This document shows positions 1 to 5,050 of a stretch of 5,050 bases of DNA, in pieces. The number at the start of each line of letters is the position of its first letter. Position 1 is the first letter of the stretch. The translations under genes were made by a program, and so were the position numbers. The DNA is from Bacteroidota bacterium (GTDB taxonomy: Bacteria; Bacteroidota; Bacteroidia; Bacteroidales; GCA-2748055): positions 1 through 5,050 of the forward strand of contig DAOWNM010000213.1 in the NCBI GenBank assembly GCA_030642565.1, read 5' to 3'. The notes beneath the pieces are model-generated. The model saw only the letters and a list, made by a program, of their open reading frames with translations, searched no databases and was not told the origin of the DNA.

Positions 1-3000
1 ATGAACCCGGGCTCAACGAAGCATCATCCTACCTGGCCGCTTCCCCAACTTTTGATCTCCTCTATTACAAGAACCTGAACATCTTTTTCAGGCGTTATCT
101 GAATATTGAAGTATGGGATAAGGCCTCCATCGAGATCAGTGTCGATGATGGTGCTTCCTGGAACACGCTGTGGGAAAACAGCTCTTATATCAGCGACTTT
201 CAGTGGTCCGAAATTCAACTACCCATTCCAGAGGAGTTCTCCAGGTCGGAGCAGGTAAAGATCCGGTTCAAACTGGGGCCCACCGATGGGTTCAGCAATT
301 ACACCGGATGGAACGTGGATGATATCTTCCTGACTGGAGAGTTCATTTCCAAAGATGTGGGAGTATCAGAGTGGATCGCTCCCGTCAGTGGAAGCGGACA
401 TACCAGCAGCGACTCGGTGACTGTGCGCATTCAAAATTATGGTGGAGCCGAAATCGTTGATCCGGTTCCTGTGGCTTATTCATTTGACGGGGGTAGCACA
501 TGGACCATCAATCAAATGAATGTCACCATCCCTGTTGGTGGTTCAGTGGATTTCACATTTCCAACAACTGCGGACCTGTCTGTGCCGGGATCGCTTCCCT
601 CTGTACTGGCAAAAACAGTATTGCCGGGTGACCAGTTTGCCGGAAATGACCAGATCTCCACAGAGATATATATAGTACCAACCTATAATCCTCCCTACCT
701 GGAAAATTTTGAAGGTGGAGACGGATTCTGGCGCTCCATGGGACATGAGATATGGGCCCATGGAACCCCCGATGGGAGTGTGATCGACAACGCATACTCA
801 GGCAGCCTTAGATGGATCACAGGAACAACCTCCACTTACGGAGATCTCATTTCAGAAAAAAGCCGGATTATTTTTGAAGACGGTTTTGAAACAGATAATT
901 CCTGGACATTTGCCGGAGAATTTGAGCGAGAGATTCCCAGTAACACTGCACTGCCCTATTTTGCCTATTCGGGTTACTACTGCATCGGTACCGACCTGTC
1001 GGGTCTTGGAACCTTTCCATATGAGTATGAAAACGGGATCACCACGGGTTCAGCTTATACCGCAACCTCACCAGCACTGGATGTGACTGCCTACAGCAAC
1101 CTCAGGGTCAGCTTTGCCAGCTGGATCACCATTCAGAACGGAGATTCCATCCGCTTTGAGGTGAGTCCCGATAACGGGTCCTCCTGGTACCCCATCTGGA
1201 AAAACAGCGAGGGAGAGATCATGGAGTTGAGTTTTCAAACCAGGGAGTATACCATCCCGGATACCTATTCCTACACCGATGCCCTTCGGTTCCGGTTCTC
1301 CCTGTTCCACTCCTCCTCCGGGGGAGTTGTTTCGGAAGGCTGGAATATTGATGATTTTGTGCTCACGGGCGACCTGGTCAATCTTGAACCCGCCTATCTG
1401 AACTCACCCCGTTTCGATCTGTCGGGTATCCAGAACCCTGTATTGACCACCAGATTATGGGTCGATACAGAACAGGATGTGGATGGTACCACACTTTACT
1501 ACTCTCTGGATGACGGGGAGACCTGGAGTGCCATCTCTAACAGCTCCGGCCTAGATCAATACTGGAACTGGTATACCGGAGATCCGGTTACAACGCTGGG
1601 ACTGGATGGCTGGAGTGGTCAAAGCGGGGAATGGTTCACAGCCACCCACCTGCTCCCTTCTGTACTGGCAGATAATGATAATGTGCAGTTCCGTTTATCC
1701 TTTATGGCCGACAAAGTAAACAACCAGTATGATGGGATTGCAATGGATGATATGCAGATCATGGAGGCTCCACCGGATATTGACCTCCTGGATATTATCG
1801 ATCCGGTCAGTGCCTGTGAATTAAGCAGTGCACAGACCTTTACACTGAGGATGAGAAATTCGGGGCTCTTCCCGCTGCAAACAGGCGATTCAATACAGAT
1901 CGGTTATGTTGTAGACCGGTCAGGTGATATCCAGATGGCGGAAGAGACCCTTGTGCTGACTGCGGCATGGTCCGTTGGCTCTACGGTGAATCATACGATG
2001 ACTTCTCTCTTTGATTTCAGCCACAGTGGGGACTATCAGGTTACTGCGTACAATATCTCCCCCGATCCGCATTTTTACAGCGCTGTCTCAAACGATACAG
2101 TGGTTCGCACCATAACTGTAAATAAACCGCATGTGGATCTTGGAGAGGATATATCCACCTCCATACCCGACACGGTGTTGCTAAAAGCTTACTCGGGTGT
2201 ACCCGGGCAGAGTTATCAGTGGCAGGACATGTCGACCGATTCGGTCTATCAGGTACATACAGAAGGTGAATATTATGTGCGCGTAAACAATCTCCTTGGT
2301 TGTACCGCCTCAGACACAATCAATATTTCGAAACTGGTAATTGATCTGGGTGTGACCAGCTACCTTGGACCACAATCGGCCTGTGAGCTTGAGAATTCGT
2401 TGCCATTGGAGGTACGCATTGAAAATCTGGGCACAGATACGTTGATGGTTGGAGATTCCATTTTTATTGGTGGCGTTATCAATTCGAGCATCTTCTTTGA
2501 AGATACCCTGGTACTTACCCAGCGCTTTTTTCCCCACGAAACTATTGATCACATCTACTCCGGGACCTTTAATTTTTCTTCCCCAGGAGACTACCAGATG
2601 AAGCTTTACACTCGAATGGAGGATGATACGGAGCCTCTCAACGACACACTGTTTCATACGCTCCAGGTGTTTGGATACCCGGATGCCTATCTGGGTCCGG
2701 ACACGGTGGTCTATGCTTCAAATTATCTGCTGGCTCCTGCTCCCGGATATGCGGAATACCTCTGGCAGGACGGATCCTCAGCGGAGACATTCCTGGTCGA
2801 TCAACCCGGTGTTGGATTGTACCATGTGACCATCAGTGATGCAAACCAGTGTACAAGTCAGGATACGGTAACCATCACCCTTAATACACCCGACCTGGAG
2901 CTTGAGCAGTTGCTTTCCCCCGCCACCTCGTGTGAATTATCTGAATCTATCACCGTTGCGGCCCGGATCAGAAACTCTGGAAACCAGATCATTCCCTCGG

Positions 3001-4814
3001 GTGAAACCGTCAACATGGGCTATCAGATTGATGAGGGAGCCGTGGTCACTGATCAAATTGTGCTATCTGCGAATTTTCTTCCGGGCCATACCCTCGATTT
3101 TACCTTCTCCAATACAGAGACTGTGGTAACAGGCAACTGGTATGACTTCACTGTATTTGTCGATTATGTAAATGATGTGGAGCGTGGAAACGATACAGTG
3201 ACCACATCAGTAGGCATTTTCGAAACCCCTGCTCTTGAACTGGGAGATCCGTATCAGGTAATCCTGGGATTTGAGCACACACTGGATGCAGGTCCCGGAT
3301 TTATATCCTACGAATGGCAGGATGGCAGTACTGACCAAACCTATACTATTTCCGAACCGGGCATCGGTCACTATAGCGTCACAGTAACAGATTTGAATGG
3401 ATGCACCGCGTATGATGAAGTGGACATTATGCTGGCAACACCCGATATTGGCATACTCGAGATTTCTCACCCTGTCACCACCTGCCACCTGGAAGATGCT
3501 GAGCATATTGTGGTGGCCATTCAGAATTTTGGAAACTGGGACATCGAAACCTCTGCCAATATCACCATATCCTATTCCATTAACGGATCCGTTGAAGTGA
3601 CCGAGGATGTAGTGCTGGAAGAGGTGTTTGAGAATGGAACCGTTATTTACCACACGTTTGCAGAGGCAGTTGATTTCAGTGAACCCGGGCTCTACAGCAT
3701 CATGGTCTACACCACCTATGTACCGGACCTTATCGAATCTAACAACATGGCCCTGGTTAGCGTCGATCACTATGGAAGTCCCATCGTGGATATTGGAAAT
3801 GGAACAGATACCTTACTGGTCTATGAACCCATAACCCTATATGCCACCCCGGGTTATCCGTCCTATGAATGGCAGGATGGCAGCACAGGTACAGAATACT
3901 CCATCGATGTGCCATCGGCAGGGTGGTACAGGGTAATTGTCACCGGCGACAATGGATGTGAAACACACGACAGTGTATATGTGGCTTATGACTATCCAGA
4001 CCTGGCCATTTCCCAGCTTGTTTCACCGGTCTCATCCTGCAGTCAGGCCGAGCCCTCTACCATATCCATTGAGATCACAAATCTGGGATATTACCGGATT
4101 TCAACCGAAGATATCCTTTCCATCAGCTATTCAATTGATGGTGGAGCATCGGAAGTAGAGCAGATCTTTCTGGAGAGCGATCTGCCTTTGGGACAATCAA
4201 GGGTTCTCTCATCTACAACAAAATTCGATTTTTCACAACCCGGCACCTACAGTATTCAGACCAGTCTGATCTATGGCCCGGACCAGGACCGTTCCAACAA
4301 CACCCTGATCACCGAGGTGCAGAGCTGGGAGCTCCCCATGGTGGATATCGGAAACGGACAGGATACACTTCTCACGGATCTTCCTGTCACCCTGGAGGCC
4401 GGAAGCGGATTCTTCTCCTACCTCTGGCAAGATCTTTCAAACGGAGAGAGCTATTTAGCTACTGAAGTGGGATTGTACTGGGTCACTGTAAGCAATAGCA
4501 ACGGATGCCTGGGCTCCGATTCGGTATATGTGACTACCCATACATCCATCAGGCTGGAAGAGGCATTGGGGAAGGTCAATATCTATCCCAATCCGGTAAA
4601 AGAGATCCTGCATGTAGAGCTGGAGATGAATGTTGAGAGAGAAGTGGTCATTGAATTGTACTCTATGTCAAATGTGCTGGTTTACAAGGGTGAGATCAAA
4701 CAGACCAATGCAACAGAGGCTCATATCAATGTTCAGGGCATGGCTCCAGGTGTTTACGCACTAAGAATTACTGCAGACAAAACTCCACATCATTTTCTGG
4801 TGGTGGTAGAGTAG
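1..4814 (+). CDS. Large multidomain T9SS-exported surface protein (5'-partial)
   Basis: The reading frame is open from base 3 to the TAG at 4812-4814, giving 1603 visible residues with the N-terminus outside the window. Domain order is: jelly-roll end (residues ~1-113), CARDB-like domain (~116-229), jelly-roll split by an inserted jelly-roll (~232-588), five CARDB+Ig units (~591-1513), T9SS type A sorting domain (~1524-1603). In known T9SS substrates the C-terminal domain directs passage across the outer membrane and is then usually cleaved as the protein is attached to the surface or released. A signal peptide is expected but would lie upstream. No catalytic motif is visible, so an adhesin, or the stalk of a secreted peptidase or other hydrolase, are both possible. 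The GTG at 315 is not a start: it encodes Val inside a conserved GWNVDDI motif and coding continues upstream of it. I count only 11 cysteines, ten of them in the five repeats. The T9SS cargo call is firm; the biological role is unknown. Confidence 0.95.
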   Translation, partial: EPGLNEASSYLAASPTFDLLYYKNLNIFFRRYLNIEVWDKASIEISVDDGASWNTLWENSSYISDFQWSEIQLPIPEEFSRSEQVKIRFKLGPTDGFSNYTGWNVDDIFLTGEFISKDVGVSEWIAPVSGSGHTSSDSVTVRIQNYGGAEIVDPVPVAYSFDGGSTWTINQMNVTIPVGGSVDFTFPTTADLSVPGSLPSVLAKTVLPGDQFAGNDQISTEIYIVPTYNPPYLENFEGGDGFWRSMGHEIWAHGTPDGSVIDNAYSGSLRWITGTTSTYGDLISEKSRIIFEDGFETDNSWTFAGEFEREIPSNTALPYFAYSGYYCIGTDLSGLGTFPYEYENGITTGSAYTATSPALDVTAYSNLRVSFASWITIQNGDSIRFEVSPDNGSSWYPIWKNSEGEIMELSFQTREYTIPDTYSYTDALRFRFSLFHSSSGGVVSEGWNIDDFVLTGDLVNLEPAYLNSPRFDLSGIQNPVLTTRLWVDTEQDVDGTTLYYSLDDGETWSAISNSSGLDQYWNWYTGDPVTTLGLDGWSGQSGEWFTATHLLPSVLADNDNVQFRLSFMADKVNNQYDGIAMDDMQIMEAPPDIDLLDIIDPVSACELSSAQTFTLRMRNSGLFPLQTGDSIQIGYVVDRSGDIQMAEETLVLTAAWSVGSTVNHTMTSLFDFSHSGDYQVTAYNISPDPHFYSAVSNDTVVRTITVNKPHVDLGEDISTSIPDTVLLKAYSGVPGQSYQWQDMSTDSVYQVHTEGEYYVRVNNLLGCTASDTINISKLVIDLGVTSYLGPQSACELENSLPLEVRIENLGTDTLMVGDSIFIGGVINSSIFFEDTLVLTQRFFPHETIDHIYSGTFNFSSPGDYQMKLYTRMEDDTEPLNDTLFHTLQVFGYPDAYLGPDTVVYASNYLLAPAPGYAEYLWQDGSSAETFLVDQPGVGLYHVTISDANQCTSQDTVTITLNTPDLELEQLLSPATSCELSESITVAARIRNSGNQIIPSGETVNMGYQIDEGAVVTDQIVLSANFLPGHTLDFTFSNTETVVTGNWYDFTVFVDYVNDVERGNDTVTTSVGIFETPALELGDPYQVILGFEHTLDAGPGFISYEWQDGSTDQTYTISEPGIGHYSVTVTDLNGCTAYDEVDIMLATPDIGILEISHPVTTCHLEDAEHIVVAIQNFGNWDIETSANITISYSINGSVEVTEDVVLEEVFENGTVIYHTFAEAVDFSEPGLYSIMVYTTYVPDLIESNNMALVSVDHYGSPIVDIGNGTDTLLVYEPITLYATPGYPSYEWQDGSTGTEYSIDVPSAGWYRVIVTGDNGCETHDSVYVAYDYPDLAISQLVSPVSSCSQAEPSTISIEITNLGYYRISTEDILSISYSIDGGASEVEQIFLESDLPLGQSRVLSSTTKFDFSQPGTYSIQTSLIYGPDQDRSNNTLITEVQSWELPMVDIGNGQDTLLTDLPVTLEAGSGFFSYLWQDLSNGESYLATEVGLYWVTVSNSNGCLGSDSVYVTTHTSIRLEEALGKVNIYPNPVKEILHVELEMNVEREVVIELYSMSNVLVYKGEIKQTNATEAHINVQGMAPGVYALRITADKTPHHFLVVVE
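3..341 (+). other. Jelly-roll (MAM / choice-of-anchor-J-like) domain, N-terminally cut by window edge
   Basis: Residues 1-113 cover the later strands of a beta-jelly-roll of the kind common in secreted Bacteroidota proteins. Landmarks in order are a SYLAASPTFDL strand, an Asp-box-like SVDDGASW at 138-161, a short WENS strand, and the closing GWNVDDIFLTG motif at 306-338. The same series recurs in the inserted jelly-roll downstream (TATSPALDV, SPDNGSSW, WKNS, GWNIDDFVLTG), so the two are paralogous copies in one protein. The fold is inferred from these family landmarks. Its ligand is unknown; related domains are assumed to bind carbohydrate or protein, or to act as spacers. Confidence 0.7.
348..689 (+). 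other. CARDB-like Ig domain, first copy
   Basis: Residues ~116-229 follow the CARDB (cell adhesion related domain found in bacteria) pattern. An opening DVGVSEWIAPVSG strand is followed by a VTVRIQNYG strand and turn (family pattern: aliphatic-x-aliphatic-x-N-x-G), then AYSFDGGSTW, an IPVGG-x-x-x-F-x-F stretch, and a closing GNDQISTEIYI strand. It resembles the CARDB halves of the five later units but lacks their conserved early cysteine, having SGSGH where they have S/T-x-C. It also has no WQDG Ig partner after it. It carries an Asp-box-like octet at 480-503. It probably serves as a spacer between jelly-roll domains. Confidence 0.7.
696..863 (+). other. Split jelly-roll domain, N-terminal part
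   Basis: Residues ~232-287 carry the opening of a Bacteroidota jelly-roll: YLENFEGGDGFW, then an IWAHGTPDGSVIDNAYSG segment, then RWITGTTSTYGD. In the ordinary family layout this last strand is followed within a few residues by a loop and a Y-x-x-SP-x-FDLS strand. Here a full-length second domain follows first, and the expected strand appears only at base 1395. This segment alone is too short for a complete domain, so I read it as the first half of a domain interrupted by an insertion. The exact boundary near 861-872 is uncertain. Confidence 0.6.
864..1394 (+). other. Inserted jelly-roll domain nested in the split domain
   Basis: Residues ~288-464 form a complete jelly-roll of the same subtype as the one at the window start. 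It opens with FEDGFETDNSW and continues with a GEFE strand, YSGYYCIGTDLSGLG, TATSPALDV, an Asp-box-like SPDNGSSW at 1164-1187 and WKNS, closing with GWNIDDFVLTG at 1338-1370. Its length of about 177 residues suits a whole domain. Cys327, in YYCIGTD, is the only cysteine outside the five repeats and has no obvious partner. The flanking sequences look like two halves of a different jelly-roll, which makes this a nested domain rather than a tandem one. Confidence 0.6.
1395..1766 (+). other. Split jelly-roll domain, C-terminal part
   Basis: Residues ~465-588 resume the interrupted domain: YLNSPRFDLSGIQNP, a RLWVDTE strand, YYSLDDGETW (Asp-box-like, 1503-1526), a WNWYTGD segment, DGWSGQSGEWFTATH, a VQFRLSF strand, and the closing GIAMDDMQIME at 1734-1766. 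These match the later strands of the large jelly-roll subtype with NWY and GW-x-G-x-SG-x-W motifs. Together with the 56 residues at 696-863 they give about 180 residues, a normal size for one domain. The five-unit repeat array begins two codons later. Confidence 0.6.
1773..2339 (+). repeat. Repeat unit A: CARDB-like plus WQD Ig-like domain
   Basis: This is the first of five homologous two-domain units, residues ~591-779. The CARDB-like half opens with PDIDLLDIIDPVSACEL (Cys605) and includes the strand TLRMRNSG and the FDFSHSGDYQV hairpin. The Ig/PKD-like half starts near 2130 with VDLGEDI and has YQWQDMS (Trp740), then YYVRVNNLLGC (Cys767). It is the most divergent unit, with WQDM in place of WQDG and an insertion in the CARDB half that makes it the longest at 189 residues. 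Confidence 0.8.
2340..2888 (+). repeat. Repeat unit B: CARDB-like plus WQDG Ig-like domain
   Basis: Second unit, residues ~780-962. The CARDB-like half has GPQSACEL (Cys794), a VRIENLG strand and FNFSSPGDYQM. The Ig-like half begins near 2682 with AYLGPDT, then YLWQDGSS (Trp921) and YHVTISDANQC (Cys950). The NG that precedes the final cysteine in units C-E is NQ here. Such WQDG domains are frequent in gliding-associated and other T9SS-exported Bacteroidota proteins. Confidence 0.82.
2889..3440 (+). repeat. Repeat unit C: CARDB-like plus WQDG Ig-like domain
   Basis: Third unit, residues ~963-1146. The CARDB-like half opens with PDLELEQLLSPATSCEL (Cys977), then AARIRNSG and a NWYDFTV strand in place of the usual F-F/D-S-x-PG-x-Y hairpin. 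The Ig-like half starts near 3231 with LELGDP and has YEWQDGST (Trp1105) and YSVTVTDLNGC (Cys1134). The DNA around its WQDG motif shares a short near-identical tract with unit D. Confidence 0.82.
3441..3995 (+). repeat. Repeat unit D: CARDB-like plus WQDG Ig-like domain
   Basis: Fourth unit, residues ~1147-1331. The CARDB-like half opens with PDIGILEISHPVTTCHL (Cys1161), then VAIQNFG and VDFSEPGLYSI. The Ig-like half begins near 3780 with IVDIGNGTDTLL and has YEWQDGST (Trp1290) and YRVIVTGDNGC (Cys1319). The start of its Ig half is strikingly like that of unit E (VDIGNG-x-DTLL in both), which suggests a relatively late duplication of this part. Confidence 0.82.
3996..4541 (+). repeat. Repeat unit E: CARDB-like plus WQD Ig-like domain
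   Basis: Fifth and last unit, residues ~1332-1513. The CARDB-like half has PDLAISQLVSPVSSCS (Cys1346), IEITNLG and FDFSQPGTYSI. The Ig-like half begins near 4335 with MVDIGNGQDTLL and has YLWQDLS (Trp1475) and YWVTVSNSNGC (Cys1502). WQDG has become WQDL, as in unit A at the other end of the array, which has WQDM. A short linker, THTSIRLEEALGK, leads into the sorting domain. Confidence 0.82.
4572..4811 (+). other. T9SS type A C-terminal sorting domain (Por secretion tail)
   Basis: The last ~80 residues (1524-1603) show the three hallmark blocks of the type IX sorting domain (TIGR04183 / Por_Secre_tail type). These are the VNIYPNPVKEILHVEL block with YPNP at 4584-4595, the VIELYSMSNVLVYKGEI strand pair, and INVQGMAPGVYALRITAD near the end. 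In the family this domain is recognised by the T9SS outer-membrane machinery and is typically removed by the sortase PorU. Two points differ from the usual pattern: the turn usually written D-x-x-G is S-M-S-N here, and the tail ends FLVVVE rather than in a lysine-rich stretch. The call is nevertheless clear. Confidence 0.93.
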
Positions 4815-4825
4815 CAGTATTGAAA

Positions 4826-4871
4826 ATAAAAAGGGGCCTTCTTAATGAATTTTGAGAAGGCCCCTTTTTAT
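4826..4871. terminator. Bidirectional rho-independent terminator between convergent genes
   Basis: A perfect 17-bp inverted repeat (4826-4842 with 4855-4871) encloses a 12-base loop. The stem core is GGGGCCTTCT paired with AGAAGGCCCC. The outer flank is A-rich on the left and T-rich on the right, so RNA from either strand would form a GC-rich hairpin followed by a U-tract. It begins 11 bases after the stop of the plus-strand gene and lies 35 bases beyond the stop of the minus-strand gene, where a shared terminator for a convergent pair is expected. Confidence 0.92.
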
Positions 4872-4906
4872 CTGGCCGGCCCATAGGACAGAAAAAGCTG
4901 CTTTGT

Positions 4907-5050
4907 TTAATCCCTGGTCCAGGTTGTCGTTACTTTATAGGTATTCATCTGCCCGTCCACAAAGGTCTCGGTGTAGGAGAGTTTATCTTTGGTGAGAGTC
5001 TCAATATTGGAGGTAGAAGATGCCTCACCGTCAGGATCAAGAATCAGCTG
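4907..5050 (-). CDS. C-terminal end of a probable lipocalin-like protein (partial)
   Basis: Reading the minus strand from the window edge gives 47 codons and a TAA stop (complement of 4907-4909). The start lies beyond base 5050. The visible residues include LILDPDGEASS, IETLTKDKLSYTETF and a final YKVTTTWTRD. An I-x-x-LT-x-x-x-L-x-Y-x-x-x strand, then a G-containing turn and a last T-rich strand, is how many small Bacteroidota lipocalin-like lipoproteins (Lipocalin_4-type) end. With less than a third of a typical protein visible, the family call is tentative and function cannot be stated. Supporting that the gene is real: the frame is open to the window edge, residue use is protein-like, and a terminator is correctly placed 35 bases after its stop. 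It is convergent with the large T9SS gene, so the two are not in one operon. Confidence 0.65.
   Translation of the reverse strand, partial: QLILDPDGEASSTSNIETLTKDKLSYTETFVDGQMNTYKVTTTWTRD

Noticed and set aside
1..78. ATG at base 1 as a gene start
   Set aside because: This frame meets a TGA at bases 76-78, after 25 codons. The real coding frame begins at base 3.
315..317. GTG as the start codon of the large gene
   Set aside because: It encodes Val in the conserved GWNVDDIFLTG motif, and coding sequence with homologous domain content continues upstream to the window edge.
2310..2657. 115-codon open frame on the minus strand
   Set aside because: It is antisense to repeat unit B and its translation has no recognisable motif, so it is a shadow of the real coding frame.
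3207..3770. 187-codon open frame on the minus strand
   Set aside because: It lies wholly antisense to repeat units C and D, which have clear domain motifs. The antisense translation shows no recognisable family and no ribosome binding site or context of its own.
1773..4541. Recombination-prone direct DNA repeats or a recent expansion
   Set aside because: The units are clear at protein level but share only short DNA tracts such as the WQDG region, which does not suggest recent or active expansion.
4874..4881. GGCCGGCC palindrome next to the terminator
   Set aside because: It is an 8-base self-complementary sequence with no loop, partner site or associated gene, so chance is sufficient.

Overview
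The window looks like part of a Bacteroidota chromosome. The main reason is that the large plus-strand gene ends in a type IX secretion (T9SS) type A C-terminal sorting domain, with a YPNP box followed by the usual Gly-Val-Tyr element. That system is confined to this phylum and close relatives. The tandem CARDB-like and WQDG-type Ig-like modules are also typical of large surface or secreted Bacteroidota proteins. By eye the base composition is balanced, near 50% GC. I cannot place the organism below phylum; a Bacteroidales/Marinilabiliales-type organism is only a guess.

Layout. One open reading frame (bases 1-4814, plus strand) fills almost everything. It is already open at the first complete codon (base 3), so the N-terminus and any catalytic domain lie upstream. 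The visible part is 1603 residues. From N to C it holds: (1) the C-terminal part of a jelly-roll (MAM / choice-of-anchor-J-like) domain; (2) a CARDB-like Ig domain; (3) a jelly-roll domain that seems to be split in two by a second, complete jelly-roll inserted into one of its loops; (4) five tandem copies of a ~185-residue two-domain unit, CARDB-like plus WQDG/PKD-like Ig; (5) the T9SS sorting domain. Residue numbers in this annotation start at the codon at base 3.

A perfect 17-bp inverted repeat, A-rich on one side and T-rich on the other, lies between this gene and a convergent minus-strand gene. It would terminate transcription in both directions. The minus-strand gene (4907-5050) is visible only as its last 47 codons and resembles the C-terminus of a small Bacteroidota lipocalin-like protein.

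The big protein reads as an exported, cell-surface-anchored or released multidomain rod, plausibly an adhesin or the non-catalytic C-terminal stalk of a secreted enzyme. No catalytic motif is visible. The most notable signals are the nested jelly-roll and a strict cysteine pattern in the five repeats: each has exactly two cysteines, and the spacing across all four unit junctions is exactly 27 residues. I see no mobile element, CRISPR array, tRNA or rRNA, and no clear evidence of a new defence or metabolic system.
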